64,000 nt of DNA from an uncultured Clostridia bacterium (GCA_949949035.1 CATLHJ010000004.1:1-64000), one strand, 5' to 3'; shown: positions 47,607-58,549, numbered from the stretch's first letter. The notes: generated by a model from the sequence alone, not told the origin. Made by a program: numbers and translations.

Positions 47607-49399
47607 TAGGCAATCTCCTTTTCGCTAAATTGGCTTTTCAAAATTTCTTGATAAACTTTACAATTTTTGGCAAGTTCGTCGTGCTTACCGACCCCGACAA
47701 TATCACCATCATTGAAAACCACAATTTTGTCGGCGTCTTTAATAGTACCAATGCGTTGCGCAATGATTAACACGGTACTTTTGGTTTTAGCGGTCATTTT
47801 TTTAATTTCTTTGCGCAGGTTCTTATCGGTCTTATAATCTAACGCACTGAAACTGTCGTCAAAAATATAAAATTCGGCTTCTCGCGCCAAGGCACGCGCA
47901 ATACACAAACGTTGCTTTTGCCCACCGCTGAAATTAGTACCGCCTTGGGCAACTGCTCCACCCAATCCGACTTTGTTAACGAAGTTTTCGGCTTGGGCGA
48001 CCTTTATGGCTTTTTTAATTTGTTCGTCAGTCTTCGCACCGTTATAATCCGTGCCTAAATGAATGTTACTGCGAATATCACCACTGAACAATACCGCTTT
48101 TTGCGGAACGTAACCGATTTTGTTATTTAAGTCTTCAATTTTGTAGTTCTTAACGTTAACATCGTCAATCAAAACTTCCCCTTCGGTAGCATCGTAAAAC
48201 CGTGGTACTAAATTAACTAACGTCGTTTTACCGCTGCCGGTCGCCCCGATAAATGCCACTGTCTGCCCTGGCTCAATTGTCAAATTAACGTTACGCACAA
48301 TGTAATCGGCGGCGTCCGGATATTTGAAACTAACATGACGAAATTCAATTTTTCCTTTCGTTTCGGTGGTTGGAACACCCACCCCGTCCGTAATAGTTGA
48401 GGGCGTATTCAAAACGTCATTGATACGGCGGGCACTGATAATGGAACGTGGTAACATAATAAAGATCATGGTCATCATGACAAACGCGGACACTACGTTC
48501 ATTGCGTAAGAACTAAATACCACCATATCGCCATACAACCCACCACGTATAGCCAGATTTTCGGCATCAATTAAAACATTACCGGTCAAATTGTAGCTGT
48601 TCATCAATAAAGCTCCGATTACATAAATCGCCAAAGTCAAACCGTTCATCACCAAACTCATCATCGCGGGCATTAAGGACATCGCGTTGCCGTTAATTAA
48701 GTAGTTATACGCCAAATCACCACTGGTTTTGGTAAATTTCTTTTGTTCAAATTCTTCCGCATTGTAAGCACGTACAACCCGTACCCCCGTGATATTTTCG
48801 CGCGTAACTTCGTTCAGTTGGTCGGTTAACTTTTGAATACGTTTGAAACGCGGTACCGAAATACACATCAAAATTATAATCGTCAACACTAAGGTAACCA
48901 CCGCCACTATGGTCGCCACACTCCATTGCCAGTTAATGCCGGACATTTTACAAATTGTCCATACCGCCAAAATTGGGGCTTTAATCAACACTTGAAAGCC
49001 CATTGAGATGAAAGTTTGCATATTAACTACGTCGTTTGTAGTACGAGTAATTAAACTGGGAACGCTAAACTTTTTAACGTCTTCAATGCTTAAATCGTTG
49101 ACTTTACGAAAAATATCTGAACGTAAAGTACGCCCCAGTGCCGCCGCAATCTGTGCCGACAGATACCCAGTCAGGACCGCCAAGACCGCACTGCCTAGTG
49201 CACACAACAGCATCATTCCACCATTCGACCACAGTTCACCCACCGCCCCCTTACCAGTCGTGATGATGTTAGTAATTTGTTTCATGTAATCGGGCATTTT
49301 CAAGTCTAACCAAACTTGGCCCACAATAAAAATTACACCTGCTAGGGTGTAAAGCCATTCGCGGATAGTCAACTTGCCAAGAATCTTGAACATACTCAC
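47606..49399 (-). CDS. ABC exporter, permease-ATPase fusion (subunit 2 of pair)
   Basis: GATGSGKTTLVNLVPRFY, FSGGQKQRLCIARAL, IFDDSFSALD. Confidence 0.93.
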   Translation of the reverse strand: MSMFKILGKLTIREWLYTLAGVIFIVGQVWLDLKMPDYMKQITNIITTGKGAVGELWSNGGMMLLCALGSAVLAVLTGYLSAQIAAALGRTLRSDIFRKVNDLSIEDVKKFSVPSLITRTTNDVVNMQTFISMGFQVLIKAPILAVWTICKMSGINWQWSVATIVAVVTLVLTIIILMCISVPRFKRIQKLTDQLNEVTRENITGVRVVRAYNAEEFEQKKFTKTSGDLAYNYLINGNAMSLMPAMMSLVMNGLTLAIYVIGALLMNSYNLTGNVLIDAENLAIRGGLYGDMVVFSSYAMNVVSAFVMMTMIFIMLPRSIISARRINDVLNTPSTITDGVGVPTTETKGKIEFRHVSFKYPDAADYIVRNVNLTIEPGQTVAFIGATGSGKTTLVNLVPRFYDATEGEVLIDDVNVKNYKIEDLNNKIGYVPQKAVLFSGDIRSNIHLGTDYNGAKTDEQIKKAIKVAQAENFVNKVGLGGAVAQGGTNFSGGQKQRLCIARALAREAEFYIFDDSFSALDYKTDKNLRKEIKKMTAKTKSTVLIIAQRIGTIKDADKIVVFNDGDIVGVGKHDELAKNCKVYQEILKSQFSEKEIA

Positions 49400-49441
49400 C
49401 TCATAATTCTATAGATAATATAGAGTTATATGCGTGAATTG

Positions 49442-50332
49442 TCAATTGGGTTTTACGCGAACTATACAGTCTTTAATGTCTATTTCACTTTGCTTAAGCA
49501 AAGCCTGTCGCACGGTTTCGGCAATTTTATCGCCCGCTGCCACTGTTAAATCCTTTTCGACGACGATTATCAAGTCGACACAAGTACGGTTACCAAACAT
49601 GCGGGTACGCAAGTCATTGACTGCCTTAACTCCCTCAATTGACTGTGCTGTGCTTTGAATTATCGAACAAGCTTTTTCGTCGACCGCATGATCCACCAAC
49701 TGACTGCTGGCGGAGAACATGGATTCTATTGCCACCTTAATAATCAGCAACGCTACCACAATAACCGCAATGCTTTCAAAAATATTGTTGCCCATAAATT
49801 TCGAGCACAATAAACCAATTAACACCGCTATCGAAGACAAACCATCCGAACAATTATGCCACGCGTTAATCCGCAAGGTTTCGGAATGAATTTTTTTGGC
49901 GTAAATAATACCGTAAACAAAAGTGGCTTCCTTAATTACCAAGGACGCAATGGTAACCGCAATCAGCACCCAGTCCTGACTGGACGCCACCGGTTCAAGC
50001 AAGCCATGGATGCCTTCCACACCTAACATTACCCCAATTCCCGCGATCACTACTGCCAAGATTAAGGTAAAAATGGTTTCAACCCGTTCGCGACCATAAT
50101 TGTGTTTTTTGTCGGGTTGGTCGCTAATGAAAAATGAAACAATGATAATGGTTAACGGCATTACCACGTCCGCCGCCGAATGCCAAGCATCGGCTTTAAC
50201 CGCTAAATTGTCGAAGACTAGACCAACCACCATTTTCAGAATAAACAACAAAACATTGGCGACAAAAGTCACTACTGCTACGCGCCGCAAAATTTTAGTA
50301 TGTTGACGATTATCGTTCATTTTCACCTTCAC
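49442..50332 (-). CDS. Cation diffusion facilitator family transporter
   Basis: AVKADAWHSAADVVMPL, INAWHNCSDGLSS. Confidence 0.9.
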   Translation of the reverse strand: MKVKMNDNRQHTKILRRVAVVTFVANVLLFILKMVVGLVFDNLAVKADAWHSAADVVMPLTIIIVSFFISDQPDKKHNYGRERVETIFTLILAVVIAGIGVMLGVEGIHGLLEPVASSQDWVLIAVTIASLVIKEATFVYGIIYAKKIHSETLRINAWHNCSDGLSSIAVLIGLLCSKFMGNNIFESIAVIVVALLIIKVAIESMFSASSQLVDHAVDEKACSIIQSTAQSIEGVKAVNDLRTRMFGNRTCVDLIIVVEKDLTVAAGDKIAETVRQALLKQSEIDIKDCIVRVKPN

Positions 50333-50987
50333 CTTTTATGTACTTTTGGGTAACCACGTTACTGGCGGCGTTTTTCCACTTTTGAATAGCAGCATGATTA
50401 CCAGACAACAAGACCTCTGGCACCATACGCCCTTGCCACTCGCGTGGACGGGTATACTGTGGATATTCCAATTTATCACCGACGTAACTTTCGTCACACA
50501 GGCTGGCGGGGTTAATTACCCCCTCCACATAACGTGATACCGCGTCTATCAGAACCATAGCGGGAATTTCCCCACCGGTCAAGACAAATTTACCGATAGA
50601 AATAACTTCGTCAAAACACGCATCGATTACCCGTTGGTCAACGCCTTCATAATGTCCACACAAAATAATGATGTGCTGGTAATGAGCCAAAGTTTCAACT
50701 TTGGTTTGATTCAAAACTGGTGCCGCCGGTGTCATGAAAATACGATGCGCGCGGTGATCAGGGTCAATCGCCTGTAAACAATCGGCAATCGGTTGACAAG
50801 TTAGCACCAAGCCCGCCCCCGGTGAGAAAGAGTAATCATCAACTTTGCGGTGCTTGTCCGTCGAATATTCGCGGAAGTTTACCAAATCAATTTTAATTTT
50901 TTCGGCTTTGGTCGCCCGCGCCAAAATACTGGACTGTAACGGAGCAAACATCTCGGGAAACAAAGTCATAATCGTCCAATGTAACAT
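50310..50987 (-). CDS. trmD: tRNA (guanine-N1)-methyltransferase
   Basis: MTLFPEMF, GHYEGVDQRVID, SIGKFVLTGGEIPAMVLIDAVSR. Confidence 0.95.
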   Translation of the reverse strand: MLHWTIMTLFPEMFAPLQSSILARATKAEKIKIDLVNFREYSTDKHRKVDDYSFSPGAGLVLTCQPIADCLQAIDPDHRAHRIFMTPAAPVLNQTKVETLAHYQHIIILCGHYEGVDQRVIDACFDEVISIGKFVLTGGEIPAMVLIDAVSRYVEGVINPASLCDESYVGDKLEYPQYTRPREWQGRMVPEVLLSGNHAAIQKWKNAASNVVTQKYIKGEGENER

Positions 50988-50988
50988 T

Positions 50989-51483
50989 TTACACCATTTC
51001 CGCGGCCAACGCGTTGGGGGTTAAAGTCAAAGTATGATCAGTCAAATTAGTTTCCGCGATAAAGTCATCTTCGTTAGGGATTTGGGCGTAGCCTGCCCCC
51101 GTTAAAGCAATTTCAAAAAAATCACCGCCACCGTAATTTTCTACTGCCTGTACCTTGCCAATTTTCTTACCCAAATGGATGACTGTAAACCCGACTAAAT
51201 CAGTTGACAAAACTTCGTTATCGGCCAGTTGTAAATCATCGACTGCGACTTTTACTTCCTGCCGGCGCAACTTTTCCGCCTGTTCAACCGTTGTCACCAT
51301 AGTTAAATACAAATACGCAAAACCATTTTGCACACTGCTCTTTTCCACTTGGTATGGTCGATCATGCAAATAAACCGTTTTTAAGTTATTAAAGACAGCA
51401 GGACGATTATACAGAATTTCTACCTTTAACTCGCCTTTCAAACCGCGTGGTTTTAAGACGGTGCCAATCGTCACCAACATCTT
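50989..51483 (-). CDS. rimM: Ribosome maturation factor RimM
   Basis: MLVTIGTVLKPRGLKGELKVEIL; C-terminal PRC-barrel IPNEDDFI; adjacent to trmD. Confidence 0.92.
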   Translation of the reverse strand, partial: KMLVTIGTVLKPRGLKGELKVEILYNRPAVFNNLKTVYLHDRPYQVEKSSVQNGFAYLYLTMVTTVEQAEKLRRQEVKVAVDDLQLADNEVLSTDLVGFTVIHLGKKIGKVQAVENYGGGDFFEIALTGAGYAQIPNEDDFIAETNLTDHTLTLTPNALAAEMV

Positions 51484-53218
51484 ATTTGAATTCCTTAACT
51501 TCTTGTGCCACACGAGACACAAAATCCGCCACAGTCATCGTACCCAAATCTTGGCCTTCACGTGTACGAATTGCCATGGTTCCTGCTGCCTGTTCTTTGC
51601 CACCAACAATTACACTGTACGGAATTTTTTTCATGGTGGCTTCGCGAATTTTCAAACCGATTTTTTCGTTACGTAAATCGCTTTCAGCACGGAAGCCAGC
51701 CGCCACTAATTGCGTTTTAATTTGTTCGCAATATTCGTCTTGGGCATTAGTGATACTCATTACGCGCACTTGCGTCGGCGATAACCACAGGGGTAATGCT
51801 CCCATCGTTTTTTCAATCAACATAGCCAAGGTGCGTTCGTAACACCCCATTGAAGAACGGTGAATAATGTAAGGCTTAGCCTTTTTGCCGTTTTCATCAA
51901 TATAAGTTAAACCGAACTTTTCCGCCAAGGCAAAATCCAACTGGATAGTAAATAGAGTATCCTCTTTGCCGTAGGTATTCTTGGCCTGAATATCAATCTT
52001 GGGACCGTAGAATGCGGCTTCTCCGTCGGCTTCGTAAAACTTTAATTTATTGCGTACCAAACATTCACGGATTTCATCTTGGCTCCATTCCCAACCCTCT
52101 TTGTTGTCAATATACTTTTCTTTATTTTCCGGATCCCATTTTGACAAACGGAAGCGCACATCGTTTTCCATGTGTAAAACTTTCAACATATAATTTGCCA
52201 AATCCAAACACTCGTCAATTACTTGCGGTATTTGGTCCGGACGCACCACGATGTGCCCGTCACTCAATGTATACTCGCGTAGACGAATCAAACCATGCAT
52301 TTCACCGCTGTTTTCGTTACGGAATTGTTTAGCCGTTTCGGCATAGCGGATTGGTAACTCTTTATAAGAATGCAGGTCATTCTTGTAAATCAAAATGTGC
52401 ATCGGGCAAGTCATTGGTCGCAAGGCTCGCACGTTCTCGTCCAGCACTTCATCACCCATAACAAACATGGAGTCCTTGTAATGTTGCCAATGTCCACTGA
52501 CCTTGTACAAATCACTTTTAGCAAATGACGGCGTCTTTACGTGCAGATAACCGCGGCGAATTTCTTCATCTTCAACAAAGCGTTGCATAATACGCAAAAT
52601 AGTGGCTCCGGCCGGCATAAACAACGGCAGGCCTTGACCGACCAAATCAGATGAAGTGTAGAACCCCAGTTCGCGACCAATTTTGTTGTGATCGCGTTTT
52701 TTGATTTCTTCTTGCCAAGCGTTGTATTCTTCCAACTCGCTTTTCTTGGCAAAAGCCACGCCGTAGATACGGGTCAACATTTTGTTCTTTTCGCTGCCCC
52801 GCCAATAAGCACCCGTAATTTGAGTTAATTTAAACGCTTTAATTTTACCGATGTGGCTGACGTGCGGTCCTTTGCATAAGTCAGTAAAATTACCAATCGT
52901 GTAAAATGAAATTGGTTCCCCCTTGGCAATATCTTGTAACAGTTCAATTTTATACATTTCCTGTTGTTTTGTTAAAAAACGATTGGCTTCCGTACGGGTC
53001 ATTTCCTTACGTTCGACTGCAAAGTCAGATTTAATAATGCGCGCCATTTCGGCTTCAATCTTCGGCAAATCTTCGTCTTTAATCGGTGTTGAAAAATCAA
53101 AATCATAATAGAAGCCCGAATCAGTGGCGGGGCCAATCGCCAATTTTACGTTCGGGTAAATGTTTTTTACGGCGTACGCCAAAATGTGAGCGGCCGTATG
53201 ATTCAATAATTTGTCCAT
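51482..53218 (-). CDS. thrS: Threonyl-tRNA synthetase lacking N-terminal TGS domain
   Basis: Begins at HTAAHILA editing-domain motif; class II motifs; ATG 53218 with TATAAT 7 nt upstream. Confidence 0.93.
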   Translation of the reverse strand: MDKLLNHTAAHILAYAVKNIYPNVKLAIGPATDSGFYYDFDFSTPIKDEDLPKIEAEMARIIKSDFAVERKEMTRTEANRFLTKQQEMYKIELLQDIAKGEPISFYTIGNFTDLCKGPHVSHIGKIKAFKLTQITGAYWRGSEKNKMLTRIYGVAFAKKSELEEYNAWQEEIKKRDHNKIGRELGFYTSSDLVGQGLPLFMPAGATILRIMQRFVEDEEIRRGYLHVKTPSFAKSDLYKVSGHWQHYKDSMFVMGDEVLDENVRALRPMTCPMHILIYKNDLHSYKELPIRYAETAKQFRNENSGEMHGLIRLREYTLSDGHIVVRPDQIPQVIDECLDLANYMLKVLHMENDVRFRLSKWDPENKEKYIDNKEGWEWSQDEIRECLVRNKLKFYEADGEAAFYGPKIDIQAKNTYGKEDTLFTIQLDFALAEKFGLTYIDENGKKAKPYIIHRSSMGCYERTLAMLIEKTMGALPLWLSPTQVRVMSITNAQDEYCEQIKTQLVAAGFRAESDLRNEKIGLKIREATMKKIPYSVIVGGKEQAAGTMAIRTREGQDLGTMTVADFVSRVAQEVKEFK

Positions 53219-53273
53219 AACTTACATTATACCACGAAATATAAATAAATCAATTACATAAACTATGATTATG

Positions 53274-53942
53274 GAAATTTCTACCGATGAGCGTTTCCTA
53301 GAATGTTTACGTTACCTAGCGGCCAAATTAAAGCAACCACTACAAAAAGTTAGTGACCGTTACTTACTACTGGTTCCGCCTACGATAGATACTTACTACT
53401 TAACTGACCTACTGGTTTACCAAATTGTGACCGTGATGAAGGCCCGCTACTTACAAGATAAAATTAAAATTAATCGCACGTTACTGATAAAAATATTAGT
53501 CAATTACGATAAAAAAACCGATATGGTTATTGCCACTGCCCTGCTGAAATTAGGTTCCGTTTTGTTATTAGACGCCTTATACGATTTTGGCATCAGCAAA
53601 CTAAAATACCGTTGGGACGAAGTGGCTCAACTGGTTAATGAAAACCGCGCCCAATTAACGCAAAAGCCGTTATATGACGAGTTACTGCGTTTTTTAATTC
53701 TTAACATGGATCACAAGATGAAAGAAGCGCACGTTATGGTGGTCAACGACTGCCCTGCCGTATGTAACAGTAAATTGGAACCCATCAAAACAGACCAAAC
53801 CAATGTTCTAGACGCATTGGTGGAAGCCGCACCACGTCAAATCTTTATCCATATTGATCAGAACATGGCCCCCGAAACCGTTAAAGAAATTCAACAACTG
53901 TTTCCAAACTGCATTTGCATTGAATATAGCGCAGTGTTATAA
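53274..53942 (+). CDS. Hypothetical protein, possibly YtxC-like
   Basis: ORF start MIMEIS or MEIS; alpha-helical, weak resemblance to YtxC. Confidence 0.5.
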   Translation, partial: EISTDERFLECLRYLAAKLKQPLQKVSDRYLLLVPPTIDTYYLTDLLVYQIVTVMKARYLQDKIKINRTLLIKILVNYDKKTDMVIATALLKLGSVLLLDALYDFGISKLKYRWDEVAQLVNENRAQLTQKPLYDELLRFLILNMDHKMKEAHVMVVNDCPAVCNSKLEPIKTDQTNVLDALVEAAPRQIFIHIDQNMAPETVKEIQQLFPNCICIEYSAVL

Positions 53943-53949
53943 TATTGGT

Positions 53950-54576
53950 ATGTATACCTACAATATTCGGGTTTGCAATGATACGCAGACTACTAAATAT
54001 GACAGTGAACTACCAGATTTAGCCACGGGCAATTATGTAATTGTCGAAACCGAAACGGGCGCCGAATGGGGCGTTGTAGCGTCGGCTGGCAGCGTAAAAA
54101 AGCCCCACACGCCAGAGAACGCTCACATTTTACGCACGGCGAACGCCAAAGACCAAAGCCAAATTAAGTTACTAATTAACTCGGCCAATTACGCACAGAC
54201 CAAAGCAACGGAAATGATTGAAAAGTTAAAACTCAACATGAAAGTTATGTCCGCACACTACACTTTTGATGCCAGCAAAGTAGTAATTTATTTCACCGCT
54301 GACCAACGCATTGATTTCCGCGAATTAGTAAGGAACTTGGCGGGAGCCTTACGTACCCGTATTGAACTACGGCAAATTGGCACTCGCGATGAAGTAAAAG
54401 CAATGGGTGCCATGGGACCATGCGGTCAAGAATGTTGTTGTAGACGTTTTTGGCACAGTTACCCTGACGTTTCCATCAAAATGGCTAAACAACAAAACAT
54501 TGCTCTTAACCCCGATAAAATTAACGGCGTTTGTGGACGCTTAAAATGTTGCTTGTCATACGAAAGTGATAAATGA
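53950..54576 (+). CDS. PSP1 domain protein (YaaT/RicT-like)
   Basis: MGAMGPCGQECCCRRFW...INGVCGRLKCCLSYE; TTGCAT-17-TATAAT 6 nt before ATG 53950. Confidence 0.88.
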   Translation: MYTYNIRVCNDTQTTKYDSELPDLATGNYVIVETETGAEWGVVASAGSVKKPHTPENAHILRTANAKDQSQIKLLINSANYAQTKATEMIEKLKLNMKVMSAHYTFDASKVVIYFTADQRIDFRELVRNLAGALRTRIELRQIGTRDEVKAMGAMGPCGQECCCRRFWHSYPDVSIKMAKQQNIALNPDKINGVCGRLKCCLSYESDK

Positions 54577-54616
54577 TACAATTTATCGTTGTATTAACAA
54601 CTAAGGAGATAAAATC

Positions 54617-55090
54617 ATGAGATGTCCCAATTGCGGTTCACACGACAATAAGGTAGTAGACAGTCGTACCAACGATAACGCTAACTCCATTCGACGTCGT
54701 CGTGAATGTTTGAAATGCGGCAAACGTTTTACCAGTTATGAAACCATTGAACGCGTTTCCTTATTAGTGGTAAAACGCGATGGCAGCCGTCAATCGTTTG
54801 ATCCACAAAAAATTAAAAATGGTATTGTGGCTTCCACTGGCAAACGCCCTGTGTCTATGAAACAAATTGACGATATGGTTGAACGCATTGAAATGAAAAT
54901 TGCCAACAATTCGATCGGCGAACAAGAAATTACCAGTAGTACAATTGGCGACATGGTAATGGCGGAATTAAAACAGGTTGACGAAGTGGCTTATATTCGC
55001 TTTGCCGCGGTTTATCGACAATTCAAAGACATCTCGACCTTTGTTAATTTTGTTAAAGATTTTGAAAAAGAAATTACTTCAAAGATTTGA
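54617..55090 (+). CDS. nrdR: Transcriptional repressor NrdR
   Basis: MRCPNCGSHDNKVVDSR...RRRRECLKCGKRFTSYE. Confidence 0.96.
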   Translation: MRCPNCGSHDNKVVDSRTNDNANSIRRRRECLKCGKRFTSYETIERVSLLVVKRDGSRQSFDPQKIKNGIVASTGKRPVSMKQIDDMVERIEMKIANNSIGEQEITSSTIGDMVMAELKQVDEVAYIRFAAVYRQFKDISTFVNFVKDFEKEITSKI

Positions 55091-56131
55091 CAACTTATCT
55101 TCACTGTCAGCTAGACGTAATGCCTCAATCATACCGCTTAATTCTCCATCAATAAACTTACTTAAATTATATTCGGTGCGGTCAATGCGGTGATCAGTTA
55201 CCCGGCCTTGCGGATAATTATAAGTACGGATTCGTTCACTACGGTCACCAGTTCCAATTTGGTTATGACGGGTGGTTGCGTATTTTTGGTCCGCTAGTCC
55301 TTGATAGTAGGCGGCCAATTTTGCGGTCAAAATGGTCATGGCTTTATCACGATTAGCAATTTGGCTGCGCCCATCTTGACAGGTTACCACCATGTTGGTC
55401 GGTAAATGAGTAATGCGAATCGCACTTTCCGTCTTGTTAATGTGCTGGCCGCCCGCCCCCGATGCTCGGTAAACATCAATGCGTAAGTCTTTCTCATCAA
55501 TTTTGAAATCTACAGTCGTGGCTTCGGGCAACACCGCTACCGTCGCGGTCGAGGTATGAATGCGCCCCTGCGATTCGGTTTCCGGCACCCGCTGCACACG
55601 GTGTACACCACTCTCAAATTTGAATAAAGAATAAGCACCTTCGCCCTTAACCATAAAAGTCACGTATTTAACCCCGCCAACGCCCGTATCGTCGATATCA
55701 GTGATTTCTACGGCAAAACCATGGGCTTGGGCAAACATGGTATACATACGTAACAAAACCCCCGTAAACAGACAGGCTTCATCGCCACCCGCTGCTGGGC
55801 GAATTTCAATAATTACATTGGCATCGTCCCGTTCGTCTTTGGGCAATAACATTGCCTTCAAATCGACGGTTAATTTGTCCAATAATAACTGATTGTGTGC
55901 TATTTCTTCCTTGGCTAGGGTTAACAATTCAGGGTCAGTAATCAACTTGGCATTGGCAATGTCTTTTTCTAATTTACGGTACTGCCGATAAGCCGTAACC
56001 GTCGGTTCCAATTTAGCTACTTCTTTAGAAAGCCGTGTATAATAGGTAAAATCATTAAAAACTTCGGGCAGACCCAATTGATGCACAAATTCCGCATACT
56101 TCTTTTCCAGTTCAGCCAATTCATGAAACAT
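55079..56131 (-). CDS. prfA: Peptide chain release factor 1
   Basis: RPAAGGDEACLF; RASGAGGQHINKTESAIRITH. Confidence 0.95.
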   Translation of the reverse strand: MFHELAELEKKYAEFVHQLGLPEVFNDFTYYTRLSKEVAKLEPTVTAYRQYRKLEKDIANAKLITDPELLTLAKEEIAHNQLLLDKLTVDLKAMLLPKDERDDANVIIEIRPAAGGDEACLFTGVLLRMYTMFAQAHGFAVEITDIDDTGVGGVKYVTFMVKGEGAYSLFKFESGVHRVQRVPETESQGRIHTSTATVAVLPEATTVDFKIDEKDLRIDVYRASGAGGQHINKTESAIRITHLPTNMVVTCQDGRSQIANRDKAMTILTAKLAAYYQGLADQKYATTRHNQIGTGDRSERIRTYNYPQGRVTDHRIDRTEYNLSKFIDGELSGMIEALRLADSEDKLSNL

Positions 56132-56973
56132 TATAATTCCATTGTAACTACTCGGTCGTGATTTGCCAAGTCTTTATAAACTTTAACGTGCTCAAAGCCA
56201 TTGCTCTCGGCAATCGCTTGTACAGCTTCGGCTTGGTCGTACCCCACTTCAAACATCAATAACCCGTCCGGTCGCAAATAATCACGCGCCGTCGCCAAAA
56301 TACGACGATAGTAATACAGGCCATCAATCCCGCCATTTAGGGCGATTTGGGGCTCCTTTAAGACACGCTTATCTTCAAGCCCAATCTCGTAAGTAGGCAC
56401 ATACGGCGGATTGCACACGATTAGGTCAAATTGACCAACCAGGTTAGTAAATAAATCACTGCGCACCAAACGCAAATCAACGTTGTGCATTTCCGCGTTG
56501 GCTTGGGCCACTGATAATGCACCTTCACTGATATCGGTAGCGGTAATAACGTATTGATCTTGCGGATTTTTTTTGTTTAACCATTCGGTCAAATAACCTA
56601 ACGATATAGCAATTATTCCGGACCCACAACACAAATCCAAAATTTTATACGGCCGCGACAGGTTATCCATTACCGAATCCGCAATAATTTTTTTCTCGGC
56701 CAGTTCAATTAGAACTTCCGTATCAAAACGAGGAACTAAAACATTTTTGTTAACTAAAAACTTGCGGTTATAAAAGTATGTATACCCTAACAGGTAAGCC
56801 AAAGGCGTACCCTTTTTGTATTTATCGATGTACTTTTTTACTTGTTTAACCGTTTCGTCGCCAATATCACGCAATAAAAAAACGGTCGTACGATCCGCCC
56901 CTAACAAGTGGCATAAGACTTGAATGACGGCTTCTTGTTCGCCCGTTTCTGCTATCAGTTGTGCCAGTTTCAT
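56131..56973 (-). CDS. prmC: Peptide chain release factor N5-glutamine methyltransferase
   Basis: ILDLCCGSGIIAISL, LIVCNPPYVP. Confidence 0.94.
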   Translation of the reverse strand: MKLAQLIAETGEQEAVIQVLCHLLGADRTTVFLLRDIGDETVKQVKKYIDKYKKGTPLAYLLGYTYFYNRKFLVNKNVLVPRFDTEVLIELAEKKIIADSVMDNLSRPYKILDLCCGSGIIAISLGYLTEWLNKKNPQDQYVITATDISEGALSVAQANAEMHNVDLRLVRSDLFTNLVGQFDLIVCNPPYVPTYEIGLEDKRVLKEPQIALNGGIDGLYYYRRILATARDYLRPDGLLMFEVGYDQAEAVQAIAESNGFEHVKVYKDLANHDRVVTMEL

Positions 56974-56978
56974 TTTCT

Positions 56979-57182
56979 TTACTTCGCGTAACGTTTATTA
57001 AATTTATCGACACGCCCCGCAGTGTCAACAATCTTTTGTTTACCAGTATAAAACGGGTGACATTTTGAACAAATATCAACCTTCACCACATCACCTTCCT
57101 TGGTGGTACCACAGATAAATTTGTTGCCACAAGCACATTGAAATTCGGCTTCATGATAATTTGGATGAATGTTTTCTTTCAT
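56979..57182 (-). CDS. rpmE: 50S ribosomal protein L31
   Basis: [27 protein letters not shown]...[30 protein letters not shown]. Confidence 0.95.
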   Translation of the reverse strand: MKENIHPNYHEAEFQCACGNKFICGTTKEGDVVKVDICSKCHPFYTGKQKIVDTAGRVDKFNKRYAK

Positions 57183-57189
57183 AACAGTT

Positions 57190-57218
57190 ATTATATACGA
57201 CCACAATGTTCTTGTCAA
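57190..57218 (-). promoter_or_regulatory. Consensus promoter of rpmE: TTGACA-17-TATAAT, 7 nt before ATG
   Basis: Complement of tgtcaa 57213-57218 and attata 57190-57195; ATG at 57182. Confidence 0.85.
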
Positions 57219-57232
57219 TCAAATGTTATCAT

Positions 57233-58549
57233 TTATAAAACGTCTTGCAAAAACTCACCATTAACCACATCACCCGCCCCGCACAAAATTATGGCATCAT
57301 AATGCGGAGCCTGTTCCAACAAGTACTTTTTTAATTTATCGGTATTGGCAAAATACTTGGCCCCCAAGTGGCGACTTAAATCTAACGCCCGCCCGCCAAC
57401 GATGACTTTGCCCCGAGCCGCATAAGTTTTATACAACACTAAGTTTTTGACTGTCCCTAGCACACTGATAAAATCATCCCACAGTGCCAAAGTTCGGGTG
57501 TAAGTATGCGGTTGAAATACTAATAGATAACGTCGGTACAATGTAGACGCTGTTTGCAAGGTCGTTACAATCTCACGTGGGTGATGGGCATAATCTAAAA
57601 TTAACGGGGTTTGCCCAATTTTGCCCAGTTGTTCAAAACGGCGTGCCACCCCGTTAAACTGACTTAAAGCCGTTTGGATACTGGCAAAAGGCAAGCGGTA
57701 AAGCAAGGCGCAGGCTACCGCCGCCAACGCATTAGCCACATTGTGTAAACCCGGCACGGATAAAGTTAAGCGCAACGATTGACAGTAGGTACCAAATACC
57801 GCGGGATTAACCGCCACACCAAATGCATAACCACCATTAGGCAAACTGCGTAAACCCACCGCGTGCACATCGCCATAATGTAAACCGAAAGTAATTGTTT
57901 GCTTTTTACCACGCAACCCGTCACTGTTGGGGTCGGTGGCATTCTTAATAACAATGTCCGCCTTAGCCGCAAACTTGGCAAAGGTCCGTTTGATATCGTC
58001 AAGGTCGCGGTAACAATCTAAGTGATCAGCATCAACGTTGGTAATAATGGCTACCTTGGGTTTAAGTTTTAAGAAACTGCGCCGAAACTCACAGGCTTCG
58101 GTAATAAAGAATTCAGGGCCACCCAAATGCAAGTTATCCTTGGCGCCGTTATGCACCGTCGGCTCTTGACCCGCTTTTTGGAAAATGGCGCCTAACATCG
58201 CCGTCGTTGAACTTTTACCATGACAACCAGCCACGGCCAACACTTGCTGGTAACGGCGAGCGATGGTTGCCAATACTTGTTCCCGATAGACGATTTTAAT
58301 GCCGTCGGCTTGGGCTTGGCGCAATTCGGGGTTATCGTCAGTAATCGCCCCGTTAATCACTAAGCGGTCGATGTCACGAACATGTTCGGCATGGTGACCG
58401 ATGTAAACCGGAATACCTATCGCCTGCAATTCCCGTGTATTCGCCGATGCCACGGCGTCACTGCCCGACACCTTATGCCCCGCCGCCAACAATAACTTCG
58501 CCAAGGCCGACATTGAAACGCCGCCAATACCTACAAAAAAATAACGCAC
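57233..58549 (-). CDS. murC: UDP-N-acetylmuramate-L-alanine ligase
   Basis: FVGIGGVSMSALAKLLLAAGHKVSGSD; GCHGKSSTTAML; DYAHHPREIV; GTG start. Confidence 0.95.
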   Translation of the reverse strand: MRYFFVGIGGVSMSALAKLLLAAGHKVSGSDAVASANTRELQAIGIPVYIGHHAEHVRDIDRLVINGAITDDNPELRQAQADGIKIVYREQVLATIARRYQQVLAVAGCHGKSSTTAMLGAIFQKAGQEPTVHNGAKDNLHLGGPEFFITEACEFRRSFLKLKPKVAIITNVDADHLDCYRDLDDIKRTFAKFAAKADIVIKNATDPNSDGLRGKKQTITFGLHYGDVHAVGLRSLPNGGYAFGVAVNPAVFGTYCQSLRLTLSVPGLHNVANALAAVACALLYRLPFASIQTALSQFNGVARRFEQLGKIGQTPLILDYAHHPREIVTTLQTASTLYRRYLLVFQPHTYTRTLALWDDFISVLGTVKNLVLYKTYAARGKVIVGGRALDLSRHLGAKYFANTDKLKKYLLEQAPHYDAIILCGAGDVVNGEFLQDVL

